DNA of 56,003 nucleotides from Lachnospiraceae bacterium (GCA_014804645.1 JAAUZI010000016.1:1-56003); one strand, 5' to 3'. Positions 26,710-35,698 are shown, counted from the first letter of the stretch. Notes: a model not told the origin generated them from the sequence alone. Numbers and translations: made by a program.

Positions 26710-27322
26710 ACCTAGATTATTTTCATTGGTACCGGATTCGGTTACCAATGATTTACTAAAAGAGTGTTGCGATTTGTTTAATTCTAACTTTGAAAAATCG
26801 ATAAATGGTATAAATGTAAAAGTTTTTCCAAACAGAATGAGAAAATACCTAAATAATAATAGCGCGATACTTTGTTTGCGTATTAGCTGCTTTTTAATTG
26901 GCTATATGATTGTTGAAAAAATAACAAATGATTTAATATGGATAAAACAGATTGTAATTGCAAAAGAATTTAGAAATAATGGTTTTGCAACTCAACTAGT
27001 TGAAAGAATTTGTAATTTTAAGTTTATTGGTATCATAACTAACAATCCTATAATGATTAAAATTTTAAAAGAACACGGATTTACAATTAGTCAAGATTCT
27101 CAACTTTATAAGGATATATATGAGAATTTTGCTTTTAAAAAAATAGTAGATTTATATAAAATAGATTATATTATAAAACGAGAAACTAATTTTGTGGCTT
27201 TAACTAATTTGGTTAACTTACAAGAAATTAGTGGTAATATTTATCTTTATCCATTAACGAGTATTGAAGATGGCTATGAGTGGATAGCATTGTTCTGCAA
27301 TAATTGTATAAGTCAGAAATGA
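26702..27322 (+). CDS. GNAT-like acetyltransferase coupled to the membrane protein
   Basis: ATG at 26702 overlaps the previous stop by 8 nt, with TGGAG about 8 nt upstream. The 206-residue product has a GNAT core: GYMIVEKITNDLIWIKQIVIAKEFRNNGFATQLVERI, with RNNGFA as the CoA pyrophosphate loop, followed by a short IKILKEHGF. A C-terminal extension of about 80 residues has no recognised motif. Coding is AT-rich. The coupling suggests a joint function with the membrane protein. The acceptor is unknown. Confidence 0.7.
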   Translation: MNKPRLFSLVPDSVTNDLLKECCDLFNSNFEKSINGINVKVFPNRMRKYLNNNSAILCLRISCFLIGYMIVEKITNDLIWIKQIVIAKEFRNNGFATQLVERICNFKFIGIITNNPIMIKILKEHGFTISQDSQLYKDIYENFAFKKIVDLYKIDYIIKRETNFVALTNLVNLQEISGNIYLYPLTSIEDGYEWIALFCNNCISQK

Positions 27323-27509
27323 AAGCTTTTTACTACTGCTATATTCATGGATATAAATTGATTTACAATTCCATATATATTTTATGAATAATTGGCAAAA
27401 AAAGATAATATATGCGACAAGAAACTAGAAAAAAACTTATTATGAATGGCAGTTTTTAATTTTCATGATTAAGTTATTCGAATAATTTATTTAAAAGAAT
27501 TTTGTAAAT

Positions 27510-28343
27510 ATGGTTACTTTTTCTGAAAAAAATCTTAAAGAAATTTATAGTAGAATGAATATGATAGAGCATAACTGGACTAAAGGGACTTTAAATGAAG
27601 TAAAGTTTATTAAAGAGTATGGGGAAAATAATACTATATTAGACCTAGGATGTGGGTATGGTCGACATGCAATAGCATTAGCTCAATCTGGCGCTTATGT
27701 TACAGCAGTAGATTTTTCACAAGAAATTATTTGTGAAGCAAAAAAAATTGCTTGTGAAAACTTATCTGAAATTTCTAAATGTTCTTTTGTGTGTCATGAT
27801 GCTAGAGAATATTATGATGGCAAAGCATATGACAAAGTAATCTGTTTATTTGATGTAATTGGATCGTTTCCAGATGACAAAGATAATATAAAAATTATTG
27901 AGACGGCATATAGAAACCTAAAGATTAATGGTATATTTATTTTATCGGTAATGAATTTGGAATTGACGGAAACACTCGTGTATGATGCAAATAAGGGCAA
28001 CTTACAAAAAAATTCAAACATTATAAGAAGACTGCCTACAAGTTGTATTATGCAAACTAATGGGAATATATTTAAATCAGAATTTTTAGCTTTAGATACC
28101 GAGACAGGGATAGTTTATAGAAAAGAACGATTTAGTTATGATGACAGCTTATCAGATGAATATATTATACGTGATAGACGATATAAATTGGATGAAATAA
28201 AGAGCATTCTGAAGTTACAGGGATTTGAAACTATAATTGGACGCTATGTAAGAGCAGGTCATTTTGATGAACCATTAAGTAATACGGATAAATATGCTAA
28301 AGAAATATGTGCTGTGGCGCGTAAAGTTAATAAAAGATTATAA
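27510..28343 (+). CDS. Class I SAM-dependent methyltransferase
   Basis: The 277-residue product has motif I LDLGCGYGRHAIALAQSG (about 45-62), then VTAVDFSQE and VICLFDVIGSFPDDKDN, typical of Rossmann-fold methyltransferases acting on small molecules or unknown substrates. Upstream ribosome binding is weak (AAGAATTTTG), and an internal Met (about residue 16) is an alternative start. It stands 187 bp after the GNAT gene in the same AT-rich patch, so it may belong to the same acquired unit. Confidence 0.85.
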   Translation: MVTFSEKNLKEIYSRMNMIEHNWTKGTLNEVKFIKEYGENNTILDLGCGYGRHAIALAQSGAYVTAVDFSQEIICEAKKIACENLSEISKCSFVCHDAREYYDGKAYDKVICLFDVIGSFPDDKDNIKIIETAYRNLKINGIFILSVMNLELTETLVYDANKGNLQKNSNIIRRLPTSCIMQTNGNIFKSEFLALDTETGIVYRKERFSYDDSLSDEYIIRDRRYKLDEIKSILKLQGFETIIGRYVRAGHFDEPLSNTDKYAKEICAVARKVNKRL

Positions 28344-28640
28344 AAGCCATGTAAAAATGCGATAAGCATGAATCATGTGATTTGTTTTTGCTGTAATAAT
28401 AGGAATTAAAGAGCTTTTCTCCAATTCTTCCAGAACGGAATATCTGGGGACAACTGCAATTCCTAGATTGTACATAACACATCTTTTTACTGCTTCTATA
28501 CTCTGCACTTTCATGTGAGGATTCAAAATAATATTCTTTTTTGTAAGGTATTTATTTCTACCTGATAATTGCCATCTGATTTGTAGTTTTGCTGAATTGT
28601 CTGCAAATACTGTTAAAATTAGATGATATATGTAGTATAT
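28338..28640 (-). pseudogene. LysR-family regulator fragment
   Basis: On the minus strand an open frame reads, in order, TVFADNSAKLQIRWQLSGRN, KYLTKK, NIILNPHMKVQSIEAVKRC and VMYNLGIAVVPRYSVLEELEK. This is part of the substrate-binding domain of a LysR regulator, including the typical SIEAVKRCV and LGIAVVPRYSV. The DNA-binding N-terminus is missing and the C-terminus breaks off after TWLL. No start with a ribosome binding site exists, so it is a remnant. The remainder up to 28732 is AT-rich without a gene. Confidence 0.7.
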
Positions 28641-28732
28641 GTGAATATGTATATCTGGGGATAGGTGGGAGAATACTTGAATTTTTAAAGAATGTTTTTA
28701 GAAATTGAGTTATATTTAAGCGAGGTGAAATT

Positions 28733-30415
28733 TTGCGAAACATAATTAAAGAATTAGAAAGAAAAAATATTCATTTTACTTTAGTATATTATGGAAAAGA
28801 AGATTATGGTACATTTTGGGATATAAATTCTATTTTAGAGAATAAGGAATATTTTCAAGATAGATTTAGCACATGCAAGCTTCATGGCATTGACTCGCTC
28901 CATGACTATTTGGATTATTTATGTTTAAGAAAGTGTGTCATGCTACAGGAAATGATTCCCGCCATTAAGAGTGATGAAGACAAACAGGCATTTCAAGATA
29001 TTTCTAACCTCGCAAAAGAGCAGTATGATTGTATCGGAAATGGCTTAATTATACAATTCATCAATAGACATTACGAAGAAATATTTGCAGAAAAATATCA
29101 TGAATATTTGTTGCCACATATCACATTAGAACTGATTACAAAATTTCAAGGTGGGATAAATAGAGAGGTTTTTACATATTTGACGCAGAACTATAATTAT
29201 TTGTTAATATATAAATTTCAAGATTTCCAAAAAAAATTTGAAAAAGAACCGGAACTATTTGAGATGTTATTTCACAAAAAGAATTTAGAGGAAATACAAT
29301 CACTGAGATTTGATACTGTCCTTCCTGTTTTCGTTTCAATATGGAATGGCTCCAACGCGCGATTAAAAGAAATAATTTATCCAATTGTAGAGACTGTTAT
29401 ATCTGATATGGAAGAACTTGTTAAAAATATGGATTTAAGTGATTATCGGAATGTTCTGATACTTGAGAAACATTTCCGATATATATATGAGTTTATGATG
29501 AAGATTAAACATCCGAAAGCAAATACTTTTCGCGGTTATGAGCTTGATATCGAAACAAAGATAGAGGAAGATATCAAGATACATGGACAAAGTTTTACTC
29601 ATGAGTTACCAGTAGGAGAAATAGTAAATTATATAAAAGAATTGCAGGATTGGAATGTTCAGATGCTTTCTTTGACACATGATTGTAAATATGAAAATAA
29701 TGTAGCTGAGTTTATAAGCCGTTTTTCACATCCATCTAAAGGAAAACAGGGTATCGCCGATATGGTAAGCAGTAATATATCCAGCGATAATTATTTTACA
29801 CATTCACATCAACAAGAATTGGATATTTCTGCATCTTTAGGAGCGGCAACAGTTTTCGCAATATGGCATGACAAAGAACTGTTTCCAGATTGCTTACAAT
29901 GGTATAATACATTTCTTGCATTTATCAGCGAACAAATTGGTGGAGGGATAGAACTATCAGAGGATTTGGAAACTTTATATATTATGCTTCAGCCTGTTAT
30001 TTTGAGTGATGAGATTGATAAAAGGAATATTGCACCTTTGTGTTATGGCGCTGCAATGTTTATATGCGCCTTAACTGAAAAGCTGCTTCGGACATTTTAT
30101 ATTCATTTGGTTAAGGATAGAGTGTATGTCTCGCTGACATCTGCAACTTTAGGAACATTACTATCTTCAGATAATCGAGAGATGGTAAACATTTTTGGTA
30201 AAGATCATTTAAAAAGCCTTTCCTTTTTCTTTTGTACAGTGGGAGATAAGAAAATAGGAATGAATTATAGAAATAATCTTGCTCATTGGATTGGGTTGAG
30301 AAACAGGGACATAAATAGTATGTTAGTGGCAAAATTATTTTTCTTATATACAGATGTCATAAATACAATTTTCTGGTATTTTTGTAAAGAGGGGTGGGCT
30401 GAATTGGAGCAATAA
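28733..30415 (+). CDS. DUF4209-like protein with a C-terminal HEPN-type motif
   Basis: This 560-residue AT-rich gene starts at a TTG with GAGGTGA upstream. Most of the protein is helical and unrecognised. The C-terminal 100 residues fit DUF4209: TEKLLRTFYIH, LGTLLSSDNREMVN, then NYRNNLAHWIGLRNRDINSMLVAKLFFLYTDVIN. R513 and H518 form an Rx4H motif of the kind that is catalytic in HEPN ribonucleases. It stands alone among decayed genes, next to a LysR remnant, so a defence or abortive-infection role is plausible but inferred. Confidence 0.65.
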   Translation: MRNIIKELERKNIHFTLVYYGKEDYGTFWDINSILENKEYFQDRFSTCKLHGIDSLHDYLDYLCLRKCVMLQEMIPAIKSDEDKQAFQDISNLAKEQYDCIGNGLIIQFINRHYEEIFAEKYHEYLLPHITLELITKFQGGINREVFTYLTQNYNYLLIYKFQDFQKKFEKEPELFEMLFHKKNLEEIQSLRFDTVLPVFVSIWNGSNARLKEIIYPIVETVISDMEELVKNMDLSDYRNVLILEKHFRYIYEFMMKIKHPKANTFRGYELDIETKIEEDIKIHGQSFTHELPVGEIVNYIKELQDWNVQMLSLTHDCKYENNVAEFISRFSHPSKGKQGIADMVSSNISSDNYFTHSHQQELDISASLGAATVFAIWHDKELFPDCLQWYNTFLAFISEQIGGGIELSEDLETLYIMLQPVILSDEIDKRNIAPLCYGAAMFICALTEKLLRTFYIHLVKDRVYVSLTSATLGTLLSSDNREMVNIFGKDHLKSLSFFFCTVGDKKIGMNYRNNLAHWIGLRNRDINSMLVAKLFFLYTDVINTIFWYFCKEGWAELEQ

Positions 30416-30801
30416 CTCTGTCACCCAGAGGTGTCTTAGTTTCCGATGGATAATGTTGCGGAAATCTCACAAAACCTGTAAATACGGCATTCTTGGCACT
30501 ACATAGGCCTGAAAGATACATTATTTTTTTGTGTTTTTATGGCCGTTTTACATTCGGGAGTGGGTGAACTCCTATTCTGGGGTTCTTTTGCCAAATAGTG
30601 TATGTGAGAATAGATAAAAAGATAATGGGAAAATGATAAGACAAGGGAAAGGAGCTATACAGGCTCCTTTTTTGGTTGCATTCCAAAAGCTACTTCTAAT
30701 GTGCATTTCTTATATTTCTATAAATCTCTTGCAAACTACTGATTTATGTGTTATGGTGATATGTATAACAGTATAACAACATTAACAGTAGGAGGGTGAT
30801 C
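30416..30801. other. Gene-free stretch with repeat copy A
   Basis: No gene is seen. It carries copy A of a repeat shared with 44290-44414: positions 30546-30569 are identical to 44290-44313, and homology continues through a hairpin terminator. The GntR operon promoter should lie near the end (TATAACAGTATAACA around 30764-30778). Confidence 0.6.
30546..30673 (+). repeat. Repeat copy A with terminator
   Basis: Copy A of a roughly 125-bp repeat (copy B at 44290-44414), opening with a 24-bp identical block. It ends in stem GGAGC (30651-30655)/GCTCC (30663-30667) with TTTTTT after. It looks like the shared 3' end of a lost gene plus its terminator. Confidence 0.6.
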
Positions 30802-31185
30802 GTGAAACTTATTATTTCGAATATTTCGGGTATACCAATATATGAGCAGATTAAGCAGCAGGTTAAATCTGCCATTATGTCCGGTGATTTACATGCGGAT
30901 GAAACACTGCCTTCTTTGCGGACACTGGCCAAAGACTTAAAGATCAGTGTCCTGACCGTGACAAGGGCATATACGGAATTAGAAGAGGAGGGTTTTGTAA
31001 AGAATATTCAGGGACGGGGCTGCTTTGTTTTGGGACGGGGTTCTGAACTTTTGAGGGAACAACTGGTCTGCAAAATTGAAAACAGCTTATCAGAAGCGAT
31101 AGATGCTGCCCGTGTGGCTGATCTTTCAGGAGAAGAACTGCATCATCTTCTTGATATTTTAATGGAGGAAAAAACGGATGAATGA
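30802..31185 (+). CDS. GntR family regulator (YtrA-like)
   Basis: The start at the GTG at 30802 has AGGAGGG 6 nt upstream; a GTG at 30796 is inside that site. The 127-residue product has an N-terminal winged helix (PIYEQIKQQVKSAIMSGDL, LPSLRTLAKDLKISVLTVTRAY, GRGCFV) and a short C-terminal helix pair, the YtrA subfamily pattern. These repress ABC transporter operons until a cell-wall-active compound is sensed. The stop overlaps the ATPase start by 8 nt. Confidence 0.9.
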   Translation: MKLIISNISGIPIYEQIKQQVKSAIMSGDLHADETLPSLRTLAKDLKISVLTVTRAYTELEEEGFVKNIQGRGCFVLGRGSELLREQLVCKIENSLSEAIDAARVADLSGEELHHLLDILMEEKTDE

Positions 31186-32038
31186 TTATTTGGAGGTAAA
31201 AAACCTGTCAAAGTCCTTTGACAATTTCCGGCTGCATGACATTACTTTTACTCTGCCCAAAGGGTATATCATGGGGCTGATCGGGCCGAACGGCTCCGGA
31301 AAAACAACAACCATCAAGCTCATTTTAAATATGCTAAAGCGTACAGACGGCGAAGTGAAAATTTTAGGGCTGGATAATATTGCTGATGAGCAGGCGGCAA
31401 AGAAAAGTTTAGGTGTTGTTTTTGATTCCAACTATTTCAGTGATGACTGGAAGGTATCACAAGTTGAGAAATCAGTGTCAGTTTTCTATGAGAACTGGAA
31501 CACGCAAAGGTTTTCTGAATTACTTGATAAATTCCATATTTCGCCTGCAAAAAAAGTAAAAGAACTTTCTAAAGGTATGCAGATGAAACTTATGCTTGCC
31601 TGTACTTTTTCGTATGATGCAAAATTATTGATATTAGACGAGCCTACCAGCGGTCTTGATCCTGTCTCAAGGGATGAACTTCTTCATATCCTGTCGGAAT
31701 ATATTGAAGACGGGGAACACAGCGTTTTGTTCTCTACCCATATTACGGGGGATTTGGAACGTGCTGCTGACTACATTACCTATATCAGTTATGGGGAATT
31801 ATTTTTCAGCGGCGGCAAGGATGAATTTGTGGACAGTTTCAGGATAGTCAAGGGAGGGCGTGAAGAGTTATCTGACGCCCTGGGTAAAAAAGCACTTGGC
31901 ATCAGGGATTTTGCCACAGGATTTGAAGCACTCATTAAGACCGAAGATTTAAGGCAATTTACACACCTTAATGTGGAACCGGCAACGATTGATGATATTG
32001 TGGTATTTACCAGTAAGAGAGGTGAACAGTATGAGTAA
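31178..32038 (+). CDS. ABC transporter ATP-binding protein
   Basis: This 286-residue ABC ATPase has Walker A GPNGSGKTT (about 37-45), signature LSKGMQMKLML and Walker B LLILDEPTSGLDP, followed by the His of the H-loop (STHITGD). The C-terminal 80 residues form an extension typical of ABC-2 exporters. It partners the permease that overlaps its end by 8 nt. Efflux or self-protection is likely, substrate unknown. Confidence 0.93.
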   Translation: MNDYLEVKNLSKSFDNFRLHDITFTLPKGYIMGLIGPNGSGKTTTIKLILNMLKRTDGEVKILGLDNIADEQAAKKSLGVVFDSNYFSDDWKVSQVEKSVSVFYENWNTQRFSELLDKFHISPAKKVKELSKGMQMKLMLACTFSYDAKLLILDEPTSGLDPVSRDELLHILSEYIEDGEHSVLFSTHITGDLERAADYITYISYGELFFSGGKDEFVDSFRIVKGGREELSDALGKKALGIRDFATGFEALIKTEDLRQFTHLNVEPATIDDIVVFTSKRGEQYE

Positions 32039-32681
32039 TATTTTGAGATCTGTAAAGCTGGATTTTGCTTTAGTAAGGCCCTATGTGAAAACAATATGCT
32101 TTACAATGGCGCTGCCTGCTGCCTTTGCAGCGATCAACCGCTCCCTCCTGACGGGGATTTCCTTTGCCATGTGCTTTATTGCCATGACCAGCGGATATAC
32201 GTTTTCCATTACGGAGAAAAATGATATGGAGCGGCTTTACGGTATATTACCGGTCCGTAAAAGTGAACTTGTGGTGGGAAGGTATGTTTATATCATCATC
32301 ATGGGGCTGCTTGCATTGATATTTTCCCTGGTTACACATCCTGTTATATTAAGAAGTCTGGGTGAAACCGTCAGTGCATTTGACATAGCCAGTGCCGCTG
32401 CTGCAGGAATATTCCTTTTTACCCTCTATACGGTATTCCAGCTTCCCGGATATTATAAATTTGGTTCTATCAAAGGCAGGGTGTTTATGTATATCCCGGT
32501 AGCAGGTTTTCTGACAACACTGTTTTTGGTTACTAAGATTCCGGCTGGCAGCAGTGGATGGTTTATTACGGTTCTCAGCTCGCCTGTGGTGTTGGCTTTA
32601 TTGGCGGCAGTTTTCGTTGTTGTAATGTATGTCATTTCCATACTGGTATCTGTCAAAATAGTTCAGGGAAAAGAAGTGTGA
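32031..32681 (+). CDS. ABC-2 type permease
   Basis: The start at 32031 (MSNILRSVKLDFALVRPYVK) overlaps the ATPase gene by 8 nt. The 216-residue product has about six hydrophobic helices, the first after a short cytoplasmic N-terminus, and matches the ABC-2 permease group linked to YtrA-type regulators. It is the membrane half of the transporter. The next small gene follows at 32691. Confidence 0.82.
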   Translation: MSNILRSVKLDFALVRPYVKTICFTMALPAAFAAINRSLLTGISFAMCFIAMTSGYTFSITEKNDMERLYGILPVRKSELVVGRYVYIIIMGLLALIFSLVTHPVILRSLGETVSAFDIASAAAAGIFLFTLYTVFQLPGYYKFGSIKGRVFMYIPVAGFLTTLFLVTKIPAGSSGWFITVLSSPVVLALLAAVFVVVMYVISILVSVKIVQGKEV

Positions 32682-32690
32682 GGTGAAAGT

Positions 32691-32816
32691 ATGGATTTTA
32701 CTGTTATAATCGTAGCACTTATGATCAGTTTTGGTATACCGCGCAGGAACAAAGCTATCAAAGAATATAGGAAGAAAAAGGAAGAGAAGACTTCAAAAGA
32801 AAATAGCATTAAGTAG
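32691..32816 (+). CDS. Small 41-residue membrane protein
   Basis: A short frame begins with ATG, with GAGGTGAAAGT directly upstream, 9 bp after the permease stop. The peptide has a hydrophobic N-terminus (MDFTVIIVALMISFGIP) followed by a Lys-rich tail (RKKKEEKTSK). Small accessory membrane peptides like this occur at the end of ABC transporter operons. Function unknown. The strong ribosome binding site and operon position support it. Confidence 0.55.
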   Translation: MDFTVIIVALMISFGIPRRNKAIKEYRKKKEEKTSKENSIK

Positions 32817-32849
32817 TTAAAGAACTATAAAACATAGAGAAAGGGGAGG

Positions 32850-32878
32850 GGCGTCTATTGGGATAATCAGTAGACGCC
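32850..32878 (+). terminator. Terminator of the first GntR-ABC operon
   Basis: GGCGTCTA (32850-32857) pairs with TAGACGCC (32871-32878), about 35 bp after the small gene. The following bases are only moderately T-rich. Confidence 0.5.
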
Positions 32879-32982
32879 AATTTGTAAGATACATTTATTG
32901 TCCTTCTATATTGACATTTTGAATCTGCTGTTCTATAATGTACTTGTTCATTAAGTACATTTAAGCACATAGGAGGGGTGTT

Positions 32983-33360
32983 GTGGAAATCATCATAAGC
33001 AGTAATACAAGCAAGCCGATTTACGAGCAGATAACTTCACAGATAAAAGCCATGATTATGAGTGGTCAATTACAGACTGGCGATCCCATTCCCTCTATGA
33101 GAGCGTTAGCAAAGTCCATTCATGTAAGCGTTATCACCGTTCAAAAAGCGTATGAAGATTTACAAAGGGATGGCTTTATTGAGACAACAGTAGGCCGTGG
33201 CAGTTTTGTATCAGCGCAGAATAAAGACTTTTATCAAGAAGAACAACAGCGATTGGCGGAAGAACATTTACAAGAAGCCGCCGATATTGGACGAACAAGT
33301 GGGATACCCTTAGAGAAACTGATTGAACTTCTAACTATGTTTTATCAAGAGGAGGAATAA
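32983..33360 (+). CDS. GntR family regulator (YtrA-like), second module
   Basis: The 125-residue product starts at a GTG after AGGAGGGG. It has a winged helix (PIYEQITSQIKAMIMSGQL, IPSMRALAKSIHVSVITVQKAYEDL, GRGSFV) and a short C-terminal helical tail. It is related to the regulator at 30802. The ATPase starts 2 bp after its stop, so it almost certainly regulates this module. Confidence 0.92.
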   Translation: MEIIISSNTSKPIYEQITSQIKAMIMSGQLQTGDPIPSMRALAKSIHVSVITVQKAYEDLQRDGFIETTVGRGSFVSAQNKDFYQEEQQRLAEEHLQEAADIGRTSGIPLEKLIELLTMFYQEEE

Positions 33361-33362
33361 CT

Positions 33363-34223
33363 ATGGATGCTATTTTGCAAGTAGAAAATTTGACGAAGCA
33401 CTACCCTGATTTTACATTAGACCATGTTTCGTTTTCTGTCCCTAAAGGTACGATTATGGGATTGATTGGTGAGAACGGCGCAGGAAAAAGTACAACGATC
33501 AATGCGATTCTTGACCTCATCCACAAGGATGACGGCATGGTTACTTTTTGGGGGCAGGAGTTATCTTCTGTGAAGCAGCTTAAAGAGGATATTGGCGTTG
33601 TATTTGATGGTATCAACTTCTATGAAACGCTGACCCCCTCTAAGGTCGGAAAAATTGCAAAGGCAGCATACAGTCGGTGGGATAATCGTTTATACAAGGA
33701 TTATTTGAAACGCTTTCAACTTCCTACGGATAAAGAGATCAAACAAATGTCTAAGGGTATGAAAGTAAAATTGTGCATTGCCGTTGCCCTTTCCCACAAA
33801 CCTAAACTGCTGATTTTGGACGAAGCCACCAGCGGCCTTGACCCGGTGATGCGGGATGATATTCTGGATGTGTTTCTGGAATTTGTGCAGAACGAAAATC
33901 ATTCTATTATGATGTCCTCCCATATTACAACCGATTTAGAGAAAGTTGCCGATTATATTACCTTTATCCACCAGGGCAAGGTTGTTTTCAGCAAAAGGAA
34001 AGATGACCTGCGCTATCATTACGGTATTATTCGATGTGGGGCGGCCATTTTCGATCAGATTGATAAGCAAGAAATCCTTGCCTACCGCAAAGAGGATTAT
34101 CAGTGGAATGTGCTTGTAGCTGACAAAGAAAAAGCTAAGAAAAAATACAAAAATGCAGTAGTAGACGATGCGACGATTGATGATATTTTGCTGTTGTATG
34201 TGAAAGGAGTGCAGACCAAATGA
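33363..34223 (+). CDS. ABC transporter ATP-binding protein, second module
   Basis: 286 residues. Walker A is GENGAGKST, signature MSKGMKVKLC, Walker B LLILDEATSGLDP. It has Ala in place of the common Pro in DEP, a tolerated variation. The stop overlaps the permease ATG by 4 nt. It is related to the ATPase at 31178. Confidence 0.93.
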   Translation: MDAILQVENLTKHYPDFTLDHVSFSVPKGTIMGLIGENGAGKSTTINAILDLIHKDDGMVTFWGQELSSVKQLKEDIGVVFDGINFYETLTPSKVGKIAKAAYSRWDNRLYKDYLKRFQLPTDKEIKQMSKGMKVKLCIAVALSHKPKLLILDEATSGLDPVMRDDILDVFLEFVQNENHSIMMSSHITTDLEKVADYITFIHQGKVVFSKRKDDLRYHYGIIRCGAAIFDQIDKQEILAYRKEDYQWNVLVADKEKAKKKYKNAVVDDATIDDILLLYVKGVQTK

Positions 34224-34867
34224 GAAGTCTTATTTTGAAAGATTTGTATAATATCGGACACAATGCGAAATCCATGCTGTTCATGCTGGCGGTACTCGCG
34301 GTTATCCTTATCCCCACATCTGGCGCGCCTGCATATATCATTGCAAGTGCTATTTTGTGCAGCATGATGATTGTAACGACCTTTACTTTTGATGACAATT
34401 CCGAGTGGACGCGATATGCTATGATAATGCCCGTGTCGAAGAAAAATTTGGTCGCAGGAAAATATGTTGTAATGGCAATCTTCTGTGTGATTGGAAGCCT
34501 GTTTGGATTGATAGTCAGCATAATCGCAGGGCTTGCTCTAAGAAAAATGACTTTTGACATTGAAGGGATCGTAGAGCTGCTTATTTTGGCACTGGTGGCA
34601 TTAGCTTTGTCCCTTGTCTCTGGCAGCATGTCAATTCCGCTTGTGTTCAAATTTGGAGCGGAAAAAGCCCGTGTGTTACTGGTAGTATCTATTTTCGTCC
34701 CATTGGCTGTTTGCTTTGGACTTTACCAAGTCCTTGTTTTGCTGGGAATTGAACTGACAGAGCAGCTTATATTTATTTTGTTGTGCTGGTCCCCCGTTTT
34801 CGCTTTGGTTTGGTGCTATTTGATGTATTGTATCTGCTGCCGAATTTTTGAAAAGCAGGAACTTTGA
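34220..34867 (+). CDS. ABC-2 type permease, second module
   Basis: This 215-residue membrane protein has six predicted helices and begins MRSLILKDLYNIGHNAKSMLFML. An ATGA overlap couples it to the ATPase. It matches the ABC-2 permease family DUF3169-/YtrC-like in length. Substrate unknown. A small DUF6440-like gene follows 14 bp later. Confidence 0.85.
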   Translation: MRSLILKDLYNIGHNAKSMLFMLAVLAVILIPTSGAPAYIIASAILCSMMIVTTFTFDDNSEWTRYAMIMPVSKKNLVAGKYVVMAIFCVIGSLFGLIVSIIAGLALRKMTFDIEGIVELLILALVALALSLVSGSMSIPLVFKFGAEKARVLLVVSIFVPLAVCFGLYQVLVLLGIELTEQLIFILLCWSPVFALVWCYLMYCICCRIFEKQEL

Positions 34868-34881
34868 TATGGAGGTATTTT

Positions 34882-35052
34882 ATGAAGGATAAAAGATTTG
34901 AAATTGTCGAAACAGAAGGAACTGCGAAAGGGATTTTCGTTATTGTCGATAGAAAAACCGGCGTCAATTATCTAGCGACAAAATTCGGAGCTGCTGGAGG
35001 AGTATGTCCGTTGATTGACAAAGACGGCAAGCCGATTATTACTAAAGACTGA
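34882..35052 (+). CDS. DUF6440-like small protein
   Basis: The start at 34882 (MKDKRFEIVETEGT) has GGAGG upstream. The 56-residue protein has the pattern KGIFVIVDRKTGVNYL...GAAGGVCPLIDKDGKPII seen in small DUF6440 proteins of Firmicutes. No membrane helix. Function unknown. It may be the tail gene of the second GntR-ABC operon. Confidence 0.7.
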   Translation: MKDKRFEIVETEGTAKGIFVIVDRKTGVNYLATKFGAAGGVCPLIDKDGKPIITKD

Positions 35053-35132
35053 AACGCCGCAAGGAATGTCCAGGCATAAAACTGGATTTTGTATCTGATT
35101 AGCGGTAACAAAATAAGAGAGGGAATGAATTG

Positions 35133-35486
35133 ATGGCATGGGATATAGTAGTCAAAACGAAGGTATATCATTTGTTAGCCAACGAGATTTTCTTTCGGAT
35201 TTACAATGGTACTTATCCGCTAGGAGCGAAACTTTCCTCATTTCCTGTTTTTGCAAAAGAAGTTGGGAGCAGCCCTGAAACTGTTAGAAAAGCTATATCT
35301 GAACTACAGAAGCACGGTATTGTAGAAAAAAACCGTTTGGGCTATTTTGTCACATCCAACCATGAGAAAGTATTGGAATACCGGGATAGTTACCTCGCCG
35401 CTGTTGAACAGAGATACTTTGAAGCAAAGCAAAAGGTAGAGGAAACTGTTTTAGAAATCAATCAAGGGCAATTCAAACTAAAATAG
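35133..35486 (+). CDS. GntR family regulator, third module
   Basis: The ATG at 35133 follows GAGAGGG. The 117-residue product has a winged helix (VYHLLANEIFFRIYNGTYPLGAKLSSFPVFAKEVGSSPETVRKAISELQKHGIV) and a C-terminal coiled helix. It is more diverged from the two previous GntR genes. The ABC genes that follow are separated from it by about 210 bp of decayed sequence, so its link to them may be secondary. Confidence 0.85.
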   Translation: MAWDIVVKTKVYHLLANEIFFRIYNGTYPLGAKLSSFPVFAKEVGSSPETVRKAISELQKHGIVEKNRLGYFVTSNHEKVLEYRDSYLAAVEQRYFEAKQKVEETVLEINQGQFKLK

Positions 35487-35496
35487 GAGATGATAC

Positions 35497-35690
35497 AGTC
35501 GGAATGGCATTCCTTAAAAATGGTGGGGCACTGCCGATCAGCTGCTTCATGGACAAAAATCTACCATTCATGGACAAAACGGCATGAAAGAGGTTTTTAT
35601 GGTACGCTATGGCTATAACAGTTACTGTATTGTACTTCTGTGGTCTGGTTATTCAACCTGGAAAAGGGAGAATAATTTTAATTAAGGGAT
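35497..35690 (+). repeat. Deletion scar of a LytTR/kinase/ABC module
   Basis: This stretch is a shortened copy of three separate parts of the 46-48 kb operon joined together. Positions 35497-35545 match the end of the response regulator gene (about 46580-46628), 35546-35625 match the promoter region 48008-48085, and 35629-35680 match the end of the small membrane gene (about 48225-48275). The kinase gene and most of the small gene are gone. It fuses the old regulatory site to the ABC operon at 35699. Confidence 0.75.
35546..35608 (+). promoter_or_regulatory. LytTR-type direct repeats and -10 before the third ABC operon
   Basis: TTCATGGACAAAA occurs at 35546-35558 and 35567-35579, 21 bp apart. 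TACGCT (35603-35608) serves as a possible -10. The pattern, including distances, equals that at 48008-48070. Confidence 0.65.
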
Positions 35691-35698
35691 TTGGGTGT

